A stretch of DNA of 64,000 nt from Saprospiraceae bacterium (GCA_020629515.1 JAHDDE010000013.1:1-64000); one strand, 5' to 3'; positions 28,358 through 38,133 are shown, counted from the first letter of the stretch. Program-made: numbers and translations. Notes: generated from the sequence alone by a model not told the origin.

Positions 28358-30937
28358 TTAAAATTTTATAGAGTAGGAAAGACTTGGGATCATGGGGAGA
28401 GAAAAGTTGGGCTTTATAATTTCGTCTATTCCATCGGATTCTAAAGTGTAGTAGAGGGGTTGTTCAACACCATATGTATTATACAAGTTGAACTTGATTA
28501 GATGCGAGAGTCGTTCTCCAGCTATAGTGTAAAGCAATGATAAATCGGTCCTGTGCTGTACAGGTGTCCGAGAACTATTTTTCTCTCCAATAAATTCTAG
28601 ATCAATCGGTACTAATCCAAGTTCAGGATCGATAGTATTGGTGATTAGATAAGGGTGTCCAGTAGAGAGACTCATATTGATACCTAGGTGCCATTGATTA
28701 GCTATCCTATAACTTGATATAATCTTTAATTCATGTCTCCGATCAAATTGACTTGGAAATGAGATGCCAAGGTTGAGTTGATCATAGTTTAAAGTCGTTT
28801 TACTCAATCCATAGGCTAAATTCAAGAATAAACGACTGTTATTTAGCTCGATACCTAACTCAAGTCCTGTTGAAAATAAAGAACCCTCGATGTGATAAAG
28901 TCCTAGAAGCTCCACACTATTCTCTAATGAATCTAATGAAGAATAAGTTACATTTTTAATTCTTTTGTGGTAGAGATCAGTAGTTAATGATATGCGTGGA
29001 GATAACTTAATGTTTTGGGAGAGGTTGAAGTGCCAACCGCTTTCTGGTATTAATTCTTCATTTGCAGGAAACCATAAGTCTTGAGGTAAGAAGATATCAG
29101 AAGTAGATAGCAATTTATCATATTGTACAGTTTTACTTATTGATAAATGTATACTGTGATGATCAGAAAAAATTCTACTAATATTAATCCTTGGAAGCAT
29201 ATCGAAGGTACTATAGATATCATATTGATAGAAATTATTCCTGATTCCTAGCACGATATGATTTTTTTGATCTTCATAATTGAGTTCTCCATGAAGCGAG
29301 AACTTATTGGATATAAATGAATTGTCACTTTCAACAGATTCTATGGATTCTAATCCAGTGATATCCTCGGCATCGATATCTTCTGAGTCAATTGTGAGGT
29401 AAGTATTTATAGGATTATAATCTTTATTAAGCCAGCTTAATCCAGTAATTGCTCTGAAGTGCGGAGAAATATTTATATCAACCTTGTGTTCTAATTTTAA
29501 ATCACGATTGGTCGACACAGTTTCATTGTAATAGACATATTCCTCCTCTTCATCTGTGAATTCCCACAGATAAAGAGATCTGAAATCAGAATAAAATCGA
29601 TTAAAACTGGCTCGAGTATTTGCAAAGATTTGTGGGCTTAATTGGGATAATAAATTGATAGTCGCTAATTCGTTACCCCAATTCAAAACTTGCTCGTTAT
29701 TATAACCAAAATCAATATCTTCAAACTCCCCATCGATTAGGTCACGTCCCCGATAATAAGTCAAAAGCAACTGATTATTTGTGTTGATTTTATTTTTCAA
29801 TTTGACGGTTATATCATTGTATGTCGTCGTATTGTTGGCATTATTATCGGCATAAATGGCTTCTGTTACAATATTGTTGAATGGGCCAGGGACAGAAGTA
29901 GTACGAGCTGAAAAAAACAATGAAGTATTATTTTTTACCAGAGGACCTTCTATTATGATCGCACCATCTTGTGTATTAATTTCAACTTGGCCACCTATTT
30001 TATTCATGCTGCCATCTTTTATTTGGATGTCTAATACGCCAGCACTTCTATCTTCATGATGAGCTCTGAATCCCGATTTATACACTTTTAGGCTTTTAGT
30101 GTTTTCTGATGTGAAAATTGAGGTCAGTCCTAATGAGTGAAATGGATTATAGATGGATACTCCATCTAATAAGAAAAGATTTTGAGAATTGTTTCCGCCC
30201 CGTATGTAATATCCTCCGATACCGCCACTTCCTGATTTAATTCCCGCTATAGATTTGGTAGTATTTAGTAAGTCATTATTACCTCCGACGTTAGGGGTGG
30301 TCTGGGTTAATTTATTAAGTTTTTCAGCTCTGTACTCATATCTATTGCTTGAAGGGTTATTAATATTTTTTTGATTAATAATTACTTCTTGGAGTTCATT
30401 TTGAGTATTCAAAGAGATATTTACATTTTGATCTTGAGTGACATCGATCTGTACCGTAGTATCGCTATGTCCTAAATATGATATAGTCAGGTTTAATAGG
30501 CCTTCTTCAACCATCATGCTGAAATGACCGTTTTCGTTGCACGAGGTGTATATGGCTTTTTCGTAGCTGATAATATGCGCATATGGTAGTGTTTGTTCGC
30601 CTATTCTCTCTTTGATGTACCCACTTACCCTAAAGAACTTTGGCTTCTTTTTCACAATTACTATCGTATTTTTTTTGATAGACAGTTCAAAATCCTCACT
30701 AACCAATGTGTTTTTTAGGAATTCTATTATCTCTTCGCCGTAAGTAGGTGGAGAAACTTGGATTTCTTTTAGTAAATCAGGATTGTATAAAATATTATAA
30801 TCTATACGATCCATCCAATTTTCCAGCACAGTATTAAGACTAATCTTTTGATCATTCTTCAGACTATCTTGGCTGAATATCACATGCTCATTTATTGAGA
30901 GAACAAAGCAAAACAAACATAATAGTAGACGGTCCAT
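28358..30937 (-). CDS. TonB-dependent receptor with N-terminal STN signalling domain
   Basis: 859 residues. Signal peptide 1-22, then an STN (secretin/TonB short N-terminal) domain at about 30-95 (YNILYNPDLLKEIQVSPPTYGEEIIEFLKN), a carboxypeptidase-regulatory-like domain at about 102-185 (VSGYIKERIGEQTLPYAHI), a plug at about 205-310 (GGNNDLLNTTKSIAGIKS, YYIRGGNNSQNLFLLDG) and a 22-strand-type barrel ending SLPMIPSLSYSIKF. STN domains normally touch the periplasmic end of a FecR anti-sigma, and fecR ends one base before this ATG. So this is likely the substrate-sensing outer-membrane transducer of the locus. The ligand is unknown; no SusD partner is present, which argues against a classic glycan utilisation pair. 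Confidence 0.9.
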   Translation of the reverse strand: MDRLLLCLFCFVLSINEHVIFSQDSLKNDQKISLNTVLENWMDRIDYNILYNPDLLKEIQVSPPTYGEEIIEFLKNTLVSEDFELSIKKNTIVIVKKKPKFFRVSGYIKERIGEQTLPYAHIISYEKAIYTSCNENGHFSMMVEEGLLNLTISYLGHSDTTVQIDVTQDQNVNISLNTQNELQEVIINQKNINNPSSNRYEYRAEKLNKLTQTTPNVGGNNDLLNTTKSIAGIKSGSGGIGGYYIRGGNNSQNLFLLDGVSIYNPFHSLGLTSIFTSENTKSLKVYKSGFRAHHEDRSAGVLDIQIKDGSMNKIGGQVEINTQDGAIIIEGPLVKNNTSLFFSARTTSVPGPFNNIVTEAIYADNNANNTTTYNDITVKLKNKINTNNQLLLTYYRGRDLIDGEFEDIDFGYNNEQVLNWGNELATINLLSQLSPQIFANTRASFNRFYSDFRSLYLWEFTDEEEEYVYYNETVSTNRDLKLEHKVDINISPHFRAITGLSWLNKDYNPINTYLTIDSEDIDAEDITGLESIESVESDNSFISNKFSLHGELNYEDQKNHIVLGIRNNFYQYDIYSTFDMLPRINISRIFSDHHSIHLSISKTVQYDKLLSTSDIFLPQDLWFPANEELIPESGWHFNLSQNIKLSPRISLTTDLYHKRIKNVTYSSLDSLENSVELLGLYHIEGSLFSTGLELGIELNNSRLFLNLAYGLSKTTLNYDQLNLGISFPSQFDRRHELKIISSYRIANQWHLGINMSLSTGHPYLITNTIDPELGLVPIDLEFIGEKNSSRTPVQHRTDLSLLYTIAGERLSHLIKFNLYNTYGVEQPLYYTLESDGIDEIIKPNFSLPMIPSLSYSIKF

Positions 30938-30938
30938 T

Positions 30939-31901
30939 CTATTGACAACTGCCTTGAGTCAATGAATATTTACCGTCTCTTATTAAAAGCTCAGCATTAT
31001 ATAATACCGCAATATTCTGCAATGCTTCATCTAAGGTCAACCGATTCATATTACCACTAAATACACATTCATTTATGTAGCTTTCAATCTCTATTGATAC
31101 TCCATGATAATTTTCTAAATCCTTGATCACCTCAGATAGCTTCGATGAATTGTAGATGAATTCTATAGGATACCACGATTGATTATTGAGAGACAGGCCA
31201 TTAATTACCTTTTCTCCAGATGCTTGTAAGTTATATCGTTGGTTGGCTGTTAGGTTCGTCTGAGTTTGAGCTGCCTTATTATTTATATTGACCTTTCCTT
31301 CTATAAGTTGTACTTCGGCAGAATAGTCATCAGGGGCATCCGACATTATAAATTGCGTCCCAAGAACGGTTACTTCTATACTAGCTCCGTCAATAACGAA
31401 TGGATTGCCACTCATTTTAACTACATCTAAATATGCTGAACCTTTTAATTCCACTCTTCGATTTTTATGAAAAGAGTCCGTGTAAGTTAGTGTACTTCCT
31501 TTTTTGAGTGATATTTTAGACCCATCTGTCATTTGAACCATTTGATTGTCCTCATTTGCCTCAACTGTATAGACTTTTTCTTGAGTCAATAAAAACATGG
31601 ACGCTAAAAGTATAGTTACACCAGCTGCAAGACCAACTAGCCAGCGAATGTTGAAAGATTTTTTATTCGCTATTTTTTTATTAAGAATGTTCCACTCTTT
31701 ATCATTGTCAATGGTCAGTGAAGAAGTATTAATATCATCAACTTCCCAGGCGGTTTTGATATCCTCATAGAAATTTTGGTTATCTTCTACGGACAACCAT
31801 TTTTTCAGTTGATCTGCCTCTTCTTGGTTAAGAGTATTGTTGAGACTTTTCTGTATTAGCGGTATGTAATGATCTTCATTCATATTTCTATGATTATACA
31901 T
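30939..31901 (-). CDS. FecR-family anti-sigma factor (FecR + DUF4974)
   Basis: 320 residues. A cytoplasmic N-terminal part that would bind the sigma factor, one transmembrane helix at about 81-104 (RWLVGLAAGVTILLASMFLL), a periplasmic FecR domain (MTDGSKISLKKGSTLTYTDSFHKNRRVELKGSAYLDV) and a C-terminal DUF4974 domain (LSEVIKDLENYHGVSIEIESYINECVFSGNM). It passes the signal from the STN domain of the TonB receptor to the sigma factor encoded upstream. The ATG at 31901 overlaps the sigma gene by eight bases; the ATG at 31883 (MNEDHYIPLIQKSL) lies just after the sigma stop and looks more like typical family N-termini. Confidence 0.9.
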   Translation of the reverse strand: MYNHRNMNEDHYIPLIQKSLNNTLNQEEADQLKKWLSVEDNQNFYEDIKTAWEVDDINTSSLTIDNDKEWNILNKKIANKKSFNIRWLVGLAAGVTILLASMFLLTQEKVYTVEANEDNQMVQMTDGSKISLKKGSTLTYTDSFHKNRRVELKGSAYLDVVKMSGNPFVIDGASIEVTVLGTQFIMSDAPDDYSAEVQLIEGKVNINNKAAQTQTNLTANQRYNLQASGEKVINGLSLNNQSWYPIEFIYNSSKLSEVIKDLENYHGVSIEIESYINECVFSGNMNRLTLDEALQNIAVLYNAELLIRDGKYSLTQGSCQ

Positions 31902-32508
31902 ATAACAATTGAAATGTGAATATCCCCCATAAAATAACTAGGAGGACAAAAGATACTGTATGAGATTGATAGGTTCTTACAGCGGTTCTGAGTGTTTTTA
32001 GTGCTTTTGTAATTTGATTTTCAATTGTTTTAGTTGAAATGTCTAAAATCTCAGCCACTTCCTTATGAGTCATACCATCTTGCTTGCATAGCATGTATAT
32101 CTGTTTACATCTCTCTGGGAGCTGGTCAATCGTAGACTGAATCACATCTCTGAGTTCATTGAATTCACTTTGTTCATCAGGCTGGAGATTTTTTTCTTTT
32201 ATTGTTGTTAATGGCGTCTGTCCGGCTCCAATATGGTGTGATCTGCTTTTTATGATGTTAAGTGATCTATTAATAGTTGACCTTCTTAGGTAGGGCTCTA
32301 ATTTTATATTTTCTGGAAGTTTTGTTCTGTTTTTCCATAATGCCAAAAATACCTCTTGAACCGCATCTTTAGCTAGCTGTTCTTCACGTACTATCTGGTA
32401 GGATCTAATAACTAATGACTTAAAATATTGATCAAACACCTTTCTAAAGGCGCTATAGTCACTAATTTTTATTTTGTCCAGTAAGTTGTCATCTATATGC
32501 TGTGTCAA
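31894..32508 (-). CDS. ECF RNA polymerase sigma factor with hydrophobic C-terminal tail
   Basis: 204 residues. Region 2 (DYSAFRKVFDQYFKSLVIRSYQIVREEQLAKDAVQEVFLALWKNR) and region 4 (LPERCKQIYMLCKQDGMTHKEVAEILDISTKTIENQITKALKTLR) place it in the FecI-like group common in Bacteroidota. Unusually, the last 21 residues after the region 4 helix (VSFVLLVILWGIFTFQLLYV) are strongly hydrophobic and could anchor it in the membrane. It heads a sigma-FecR-TonB receptor series and is predicted to be held by the FecR protein until the receptor signals, then to transcribe this locus. The preceding mltG gene ends 75 bases upstream. Confidence 0.9.
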   Translation of the reverse strand: MTQHIDDNLLDKIKISDYSAFRKVFDQYFKSLVIRSYQIVREEQLAKDAVQEVFLALWKNRTKLPENIKLEPYLRRSTINRSLNIIKSRSHHIGAGQTPLTTIKEKNLQPDEQSEFNELRDVIQSTIDQLPERCKQIYMLCKQDGMTHKEVAEILDISTKTIENQITKALKTLRTAVRTYQSHTVSFVLLVILWGIFTFQLLYV

Positions 32509-32583
32509 TCAATAATGTATCAGTTGACAGTTAAAACATTGATTTCTTTAGATTCTGTATATCCTTGTCCCTTTTTATTATGA

Positions 32584-33612
32584 TTATTTCATGATCCTTT
32601 CTTTTGTCAGCCATCTGCGATAAGTATTCGCATTACGTTCATGCTGTGCATTCGTGACTGCGAATAGATGCTCCCCGTTGTATCCTGGTTTGGCGCAAAA
32701 GAATATGTAATCATGTTTTTCTGCGTTGAGTACCGCATCTAATGAGGATTTGGAAGGCATGCAAATAGGCCCTGGCGGTAGACCTTCATATAGGTATGTA
32801 TTGTATGGAGAGTCATGCTTAAGATGCTTATGAAGGACTCTACGTATTGAGAAGTCTCCAACTCCATATACCACTGTAGGATCCGCTTGTAATTTAATTC
32901 CTTTATTCATTCTGTTTAGGTAAACGCCAGCAATTGTAGGTCTTTCAGTTTTTGAATTTGTTTCCTTTTCGACTATTGAAGCAAGAGTAGCAACTTCATA
33001 TTGAGACATTCCTAATGATGAAAGTTTAGCTTGACGATTATCACTGTTCCAAAATCTATCATATTCTGACTTCATTTTAGATATAAATTTCTCAGGTGTC
33101 GTGTTCCAGTATAGTTCATATGTGTCAGGAATGAATAAGCTTATGACATTATCTTTATTGAAGCCCAAACTGTTTATAAAAGCACTATCCCTCAACAGTG
33201 ATTCTAATTGAATAGAGTCGGGCTCGATATCATGAGACACTTTTGATATTATATCTTCAAGGTATCGCCCATTGCTGATAGTGAGGTTGATTGGCGATTG
33301 CAATCCTGCTCGAAGTATGTTTAGAATATCACGATTAGATTGTCCGGGTTTTATGATATACTTTCCTGTCGGGATTTGATCTTTACCATATTTCATCAGC
33401 ATGGCAACAGTCTCAAAGGATCTATGATTGGATAAGACTGAGTCCTGTTTTAATTGCTCTTGGAGCTCTGCGAAGGTAGTCTGTTGTGGAATGAATAATT
33501 CATAGTCATGAGAAAGGTTTGTATTTGAAGTGTATATCCATTGATATCCTAATGCACCAACTATACTTCCTATAAGAAAAAGTATCAATCCAAATTTTAT
33601 AATCCCTTTCAT
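32584..33612 (-). CDS. mltG: Endolytic murein transglycosylase MltG
   Basis: 342 residues. Single N-terminal transmembrane helix (IIKFGLILFLIGSIVGALGY), a LysM-like region, then the YceG/MltG catalytic domain. The active-site glutamate lies in ASIVEKETN (Glu215/Glu217), followed by TIAGVYLNRM, LQADPTVVYG, SPYNTYLYEGLPPGPI and FFCAKPGYNGEHLFAVT, all family hallmarks. It cleaves nascent peptidoglycan strands in the inner-membrane outer leaflet and sets glycan length. It follows panB by 14 bases on the same strand, a likely co-transcribed pair. Confidence 0.95.
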   Translation of the reverse strand: MKGIIKFGLILFLIGSIVGALGYQWIYTSNTNLSHDYELFIPQQTTFAELQEQLKQDSVLSNHRSFETVAMLMKYGKDQIPTGKYIIKPGQSNRDILNILRAGLQSPINLTISNGRYLEDIISKVSHDIEPDSIQLESLLRDSAFINSLGFNKDNVISLFIPDTYELYWNTTPEKFISKMKSEYDRFWNSDNRQAKLSSLGMSQYEVATLASIVEKETNSKTERPTIAGVYLNRMNKGIKLQADPTVVYGVGDFSIRRVLHKHLKHDSPYNTYLYEGLPPGPICMPSKSSLDAVLNAEKHDYIFFCAKPGYNGEHLFAVTNAQHERNANTYRRWLTKERIMK

Positions 33613-33626
33613 GATAGATTTATTTT

Positions 33627-34445
33627 TTAGTATTGTTCTTTTTCATTTGGAAAATCCTGCCTTTTCACGTCCATCATATATTGTTGCGCGGCATCTTTCA
33701 TTGTACTATACAGATCGAGGTATCGTCTGAGAAATCGAGGTTTGAAATCTTTTGTTATTCCGAATAGATCGTGACTTACTAATACTTGGCCATCAGTATG
33801 AGGTCCAGCACCTATGCCTATAGTAGGAATAGAAATTGTCTCGCTAACCTCTTTGCCTAATTTTGCTGGAATTTTTTCGAGTACCAAACCAAAGCAACCG
33901 GTCTCATCAAGAAGTTTTGCATCTTCTATGAGCTTTTCGGCCTCATCCATTTCTTTGGCTCTTACAGTGTAGGTTCCAAATTTGTAAATAGACTGTGGTG
34001 TGAGGCCCAGATGTCCCATGACAGGTATGCCAGCTGATAATATCTTTTTTACTGATTCTACAATTTCTGCTCCACCTTCTAACTTTACAGCATGTGCACC
34101 AGACTCTTTCATGATTCTTATCGCTGAATCCAATGCTTTCATTTCATTGCCTTGATAAGACCCGAAGGGTAAATCTACTACTACAAATGATCTCTTAACT
34201 GCTCTAATAACGGATTGAGCATGATAGATCATTTGATCTAATGTAATTGGCAGAGTAGTTTCATGGCCAGCCATCACATTAGAGGCACTATCACCGACTA
34301 ATAACACTTCAATCCCCGCTTCATCTAAGATTCGAGCCATAGAATAATCGTAAGCAGTTAGCATCGAAATCTTTTCGCCTTGAATTTTCATGTTTTTTAG
34401 TACATGAGTTGTAATACGTTTTACCTCCTTAGTAGCTGCTGACAT
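33627..34445 (-). CDS. panB: 3-methyl-2-oxobutanoate hydroxymethyltransferase
   Basis: 272 residues from the ATG at 34445 ([20 protein letters not shown]), the usual length; an ATG at 34538 would add 31 residues unlike the family. PanB transfers a hydroxymethyl group from 5,10-methylene-THF to ketoisovalerate, the first step of pantothenate and coenzyme A synthesis. Visible signatures: [35 protein letters not shown] (Asp52 metal ligand), [11 protein letters not shown] (Asp91), AVKLEGG (Lys121, Glu123), [14 protein letters not shown] and [16 protein letters not shown]. panC and panD are not in the window. Confidence 0.96.
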   Translation of the reverse strand: MSAATKEVKRITTHVLKNMKIQGEKISMLTAYDYSMARILDEAGIEVLLVGDSASNVMAGHETTLPITLDQMIYHAQSVIRAVKRSFVVVDLPFGSYQGNEMKALDSAIRIMKESGAHAVKLEGGAEIVESVKKILSAGIPVMGHLGLTPQSIYKFGTYTVRAKEMDEAEKLIEDAKLLDETGCFGLVLEKIPAKLGKEVSETISIPTIGIGAGPHTDGQVLVSHDLFGITKDFKPRFLRRYLDLYSTMKDAAQQYMMDVKRQDFPNEKEQY

Positions 34446-34553
34446 TGATTTATATTTTAGATGACAAATTAACTTAAAAAATTGATCACTTATCAAACAA
34501 AATTTAACTGCCTTCGCTGACATATTTGTTAAAAACAAAGGTTGTTCTGACTA

Positions 34554-34595
34554 TTTGTCATATGGTTCAAATTGTATATGTCAAAATATGTGACA
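34554..34595. promoter_or_regulatory. Repeated TGTCA motifs between panB and dnaK
   Basis: The divergent panB/dnaK intergenic region has TTTGTCA (34554-34560), then TGTCA (34579-34583) facing TGACA (34591-34595) as an inverted repeat with a seven-base spacer. No CIRCE element or exact TAnnTTTG box was found. Function as an operator is only a possibility. Confidence 0.25.
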
Positions 34596-34690
34596 AAATG
34601 TATCTATACTTAATGAAAGGCTCGCTTGGCACATCTATTGACCTAAGAGAAGTATTGTACACATTAATTAAAGAAAGAAAATCAAGATAA

Positions 34691-36610
34691 ATGGGTAAAA
34701 TAATAGGAATTGACTTAGGTACAACCAACTCCTGTGTTGCCGTTATGGAGGGTAAAGAACCTGTGGTTATACCTAATGAAGAGGGTAAAAGAACCACTCC
34801 TTCAGTAGTCGCATTTTTAGATAGCGGGGAGAGAAAAGTCGGAGATCCTGCTAAAAGGCAAGCCATAACTAATCCTCAAAAGACTATTTCTTCGATCAAA
34901 AGATTTATGGGTCGAAGATTCAGTGAATTAGGAAACGACGCAAGTCGTACGGCGTATCCAGTTGTGAAAGGAGATAATGATACCGTAAGAGTCGAAATTG
35001 ATGGAAAAAAATATAGCCCTCAAGAATTGAGTGCGATGGTCCTTCAAAAGATGAAAAAAACGGCAGAAGATTTCTTAGGTCAAGAAGTTACTGAGGCCGT
35101 CATTACAGTACCTGCATATTTCAATGATTCGCAGCGGCAGGCTACTAAAGAAGCTGGTGAAATTGCCGGTTTAGATGTTAAAAGAATAATCAATGAGCCT
35201 ACGGCGGCGGCATTAGCATATGGTTTGGATAAGAAGGATCAAGATGTAACTATAGCTGTATATGATTTAGGTGGAGGTACATTTGATATTTCTATATTAG
35301 AACTCGGAGATGGTGTATTTGAGGTAAAGTCAACTAATGGTGACACTCACCTTGGTGGAGATGATTTTGATGAAGTGATCATTGACTTTTTAGCAGAGAC
35401 TTTCCAAAGTCAAGAGTCTATGGATCTTAGAAAGGATCCAATGGCATTACAACGACTTAAGGATGCTGCCGAAAAAGCAAAAATCGAATTAAGTTCTTCT
35501 ACAGAGACAGAAGTTAACTTGCCGTACATCACTGCTAAGGACGGTGTCCCTAAACACTTAGTTGTTAAGTTAAGCAGAGCAAAATTTGAGCAATTAGCTG
35601 ACAACCTCGTGCAAAGGTCTCTTGATCCGTGTGCTGCGGCGTTAAAAGATGCTGGATTAAATAAGAGCGAGATAGATGAAGTAATCCTCGTTGGAGGTTC
35701 AACAAGAATACCTAAAATACAAGAAGCTGTCGAAAAGTTCTTTGGAAAGAAACCTAATCGCTCAGTTAATCCGGATGAAGTTGTGGCAGTAGGTGCCTCT
35801 ATTCAAGGTGGTGTATTGAGTGGTGATGTCCAGGATGTACTATTATTAGATGTGACTCCACTTTCATTGGGGATTGAAACAATGGGTGGTGTTTATGATG
35901 TGGTAATTGAGGCGAATTCAACTATTCCAACTAAGAAGTCAAAAGTATATTCTACAGCAGCTGATAATCAACCAAGTGTTGAGATACATATATTGCAGGG
36001 AGAACGACCTATGGCTAATCAGAATAGATCAGTAGGTAGGTTTATTTTGGATGGTATTCCACCAGCTCCACGTGGAGTTCCACAGGTCGAAGTTTCATTT
36101 GATATGGATGCTAATGGGATATTGAGCGTATCAGCAAAAGATAAAGGAACTGGCAAGGAGCAGAATATCAGAATTGAAGCTTCAACCGGCTTGTCTCAAG
36201 AAGAAATTGATAAAATGAAAGCTGAAGCTGAAGCAAATGCTGATGCTGATAAAGTAGCAAGAGAGAAAGTTGATAAATTGAATGCAGCAGATTCTTTAGT
36301 ATTCCAAACGGAAAAGCAAATTACTGAATATGGTGATAAGATTCCTTCAGATAAAAAGGAGGCTATTGAGAAGGCTGTAGCTGATTTAAAAGAGGCACAC
36401 AAGCTACAGGATATTGCTAAGATTGATAGTGCCACTGAGGTACTCAATACAGCTTGGCAAGCGGCAAGTCAAGATATCTACAATGCGCAGCAGGCGAGTG
36501 GAGGAGCTGAAGGAGCGAGCGAAAATTCGAGCGCTGATACTGCAGGTGCTGATGATAGTGCAGAAGATGTAACAGATGTTGAGTTTGAAGAAGTAGATGA
36601 TACTAAATAA
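34691..36610 (+). CDS. dnaK: Hsp70 chaperone DnaK
   Basis: 639 residues, full length. The nucleotide-binding domain starts [20 protein letters not shown] and contains [45 protein letters not shown] and [12 protein letters not shown]. The linker [16 protein letters not shown] leads to the substrate-binding domain ([31 protein letters not shown]) and a helical lid with a Gly/Ala/Ser-rich tail ending [11 protein letters not shown]-driven folding of nascent and stressed proteins in the cytoplasm with DnaJ and GrpE, neither of which is adjacent. Transcribed alone, with its own terminator. Confidence 0.98.
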   Translation: MGKIIGIDLGTTNSCVAVMEGKEPVVIPNEEGKRTTPSVVAFLDSGERKVGDPAKRQAITNPQKTISSIKRFMGRRFSELGNDASRTAYPVVKGDNDTVRVEIDGKKYSPQELSAMVLQKMKKTAEDFLGQEVTEAVITVPAYFNDSQRQATKEAGEIAGLDVKRIINEPTAAALAYGLDKKDQDVTIAVYDLGGGTFDISILELGDGVFEVKSTNGDTHLGGDDFDEVIIDFLAETFQSQESMDLRKDPMALQRLKDAAEKAKIELSSSTETEVNLPYITAKDGVPKHLVVKLSRAKFEQLADNLVQRSLDPCAAALKDAGLNKSEIDEVILVGGSTRIPKIQEAVEKFFGKKPNRSVNPDEVVAVGASIQGGVLSGDVQDVLLLDVTPLSLGIETMGGVYDVVIEANSTIPTKKSKVYSTAADNQPSVEIHILQGERPMANQNRSVGRFILDGIPPAPRGVPQVEVSFDMDANGILSVSAKDKGTGKEQNIRIEASTGLSQEEIDKMKAEAEANADADKVAREKVDKLNAADSLVFQTEKQITEYGDKIPSDKKEAIEKAVADLKEAHKLQDIAKIDSATEVLNTAWQAASQDIYNAQQASGGAEGASENSSADTAGADDSAEDVTDVEFEEVDDTK

Positions 36611-36634
36611 ACTAACGTCTTTTTAGATTTAAGA

Positions 36635-36667
36635 AAGCCATCTGTTCTTACAGTTGGCTTTTTTTAT
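36635..36667 (+). terminator. Rho-independent terminator of dnaK
   Basis: AAGCCA-T-CTG (36635-36644) pairs with CAG-T-TGGCTT (36651-36660), nine pairs with one T-T mismatch, six-base loop, followed by a T-run. Confidence 0.85.
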
Positions 36668-36810
36668 TCCTTGTAGGCAATATAAGTTATTATCCAATTT
36701 TATACATTCTTGAAATACTCTCTACCATGTATTATAATAGATGTGTTTAGAGTAAAGCTCTATGAGAGGATATCAATATAAGGAGCATAAAACAAAGGTG
36801 TAGAAATAAG

Positions 36811-36924
36811 AAAAGCCCTTTACTCGAGGGCCATTCTTAAGGATTTTTAATCCAACTTTAGTCTAAATCGTAAGTGAGGCTTTTATACCTCTTATTTCTT
36901 TATCCAAGCTGTTTTACAACTTTG
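36811..36924 (-). ncRNA. Candidate small RNA with three hairpins
   Basis: On the minus strand a -7-like box TATATTTA (36931-36938, last base off consensus) would start a transcript near 36924. It would contain GAGG/CCTC (36876-36879 with 36888-36891), GGATT/AATCC (36841-36845 with 36849-36853) and a final GCCCT/AGGGC stem (36815-36819 with 36827-36831) followed by TTTTCTTATTT, resembling a terminator. No open reading frame of note. The -33 element is weak. Confidence 0.35.
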
Positions 36925-37094
36925 ATGATGTAAATATACAATTCTTTACGATAGTTCTAAAAAAGATTAAAAAAAAATCATATTATTTTTTTTCCTATTT
37001 GTTTTAGTGAAAATTAGGGCGCTATTTCATTGCTTTTAAGGGTAATAATCAAATAGATATCTGTTTGCGATTGGGGTTGTTATACTGAGTATAT

Positions 37095-37127
37095 AAATAA
37101 AAAAAAGCGACGTTTTACCGTCGCTTT
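37095..37127 (-). terminator. Rho-independent terminator of the 37223-38092 gene
   Basis: AAAGCGACG (37104-37112) pairs perfectly with CGTCGCTTT (37119-37127), six-base loop; on the minus strand the stem runs into TTTTTTTTATTT. Confidence 0.85.
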
Positions 37128-37222
37128 GAAAATGTATTTGGTCCTTTCTTGTCTATGACTTTTCTAAAAGGAGATCAGAACTATTTTCACTTGATCATAT
37201 TATGCTGTTTTAATCAATTTGA

Positions 37223-38092
37223 TTAAGATCTTGTGAAAATTATTTTTTCGATTTGCTTTTCAGCATTATTTCCGTTTTGAACTTCTACTAAGTAAGTACC
37301 TGATGTGAAGTCATTTAAACTTACAATTGCTTGATTTTGTCCGCCTACAACTTGAGTTAACATTTTAACTCCATTTAAATTTCTTAGAGTAACCGTAGCT
37401 TCAGAGTCAAACTGTAAGTTTGAAGAGATTTTGATGAAATCTGCAGTAGGATTAGGTCCCACTTGGATATCAATAACTTCTGCAACATTACTCTTATTAG
37501 GAGTAGCGAATAAGTCTTCAAACCCTTCACCAGAAACAGTCTCTACTAATTGTGGTTGAACCCACTCAGAGATTAAAGAATAAGCACTTGCGTATTGGTT
37601 AGTTTTATTTTCTCTTGCCCATGTAGCTACAACAGGGATTTCAGTATTTTCAATTGCGAAATCTACGCTTGCTACGGTAACCCATCCGTCTCTTGTATTT
37701 ATAACTGCCCCACCAGTAACTAAATCGCTTAACTCGATGAATAAATTAACAAACCCCAAATTTGCATCGTAGTCAAGTGCACCGATCTCAGAAGCATTAA
37801 ATCCTTCTATTGATTCGATTACTTCTACATCATAATACAATTCACCTGGTAAGAAAGATTCAGCACTAAACTCATCAATCGTCATATTTTTTGAGTCGTA
37901 GTAAAATCTATAGTATTGGTCAGCTAAAACGAAATTATCTTCAGTAGCTTTTATTTGGATGTCAACAGTTACTTTATCACTGTCGATGCTATAATCGTTT
38001 TCTATTAATCTGAATGCAACGCCATTTTGAGAGATAGCTATTGTTGCTAAGAGTTGAAATGTAAGTAAGAAGATTGTAGTCAATTTTCTCAT
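37223..38092 (-). CDS. Secreted T9SS protein with cohesin-like beta-sandwich
   Basis: 289 residues. Signal peptide MRKLTTIFLLTFQLLATIAISQ. Residues about 30-180 read as an Ig-like beta-sandwich reminiscent of cohesin-type modules (KVTVDIQIKATEDNFVLADQYYRFYYDSKNMTI ... GWVTVASVDFAIEN). A T9SS type A sorting domain starts near 212 (VGPNPTADFIKISSNLQF) and ends KIIFTRS. It stands alone between a candidate small RNA and a terminator, with a consensus promoter and tandem 17-bp repeats immediately upstream. The cohesin likeness is by eye only; a general secreted Ig-fold protein is the safer description. Confidence 0.8.
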   Translation of the reverse strand: MRKLTTIFLLTFQLLATIAISQNGVAFRLIENDYSIDSDKVTVDIQIKATEDNFVLADQYYRFYYDSKNMTIDEFSAESFLPGELYYDVEVIESIEGFNASEIGALDYDANLGFVNLFIELSDLVTGGAVINTRDGWVTVASVDFAIENTEIPVVATWARENKTNQYASAYSLISEWVQPQLVETVSGEGFEDLFATPNKSNVAEVIDIQVGPNPTADFIKISSNLQFDSEATVTLRNLNGVKMLTQVVGGQNQAIVSLNDFTSGTYLVEVQNGNNAEKQIEKIIFTRS

Positions 38093-38133
38093 GGTATTCG
38101 TTTTTCTTAATGGGGGTTAAAAGGTTATGATTA

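Larger units (their letters stand above)
36611..37222. other. Gene-poor region after dnaK
   Basis: 612 bases without a protein gene. It holds the dnaK terminator (36635-36667), a candidate minus-strand small RNA (about 36811-36924), an A/T-rich stretch, and the minus-strand terminator (37095-37127) of the next gene. Confidence 0.6.
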
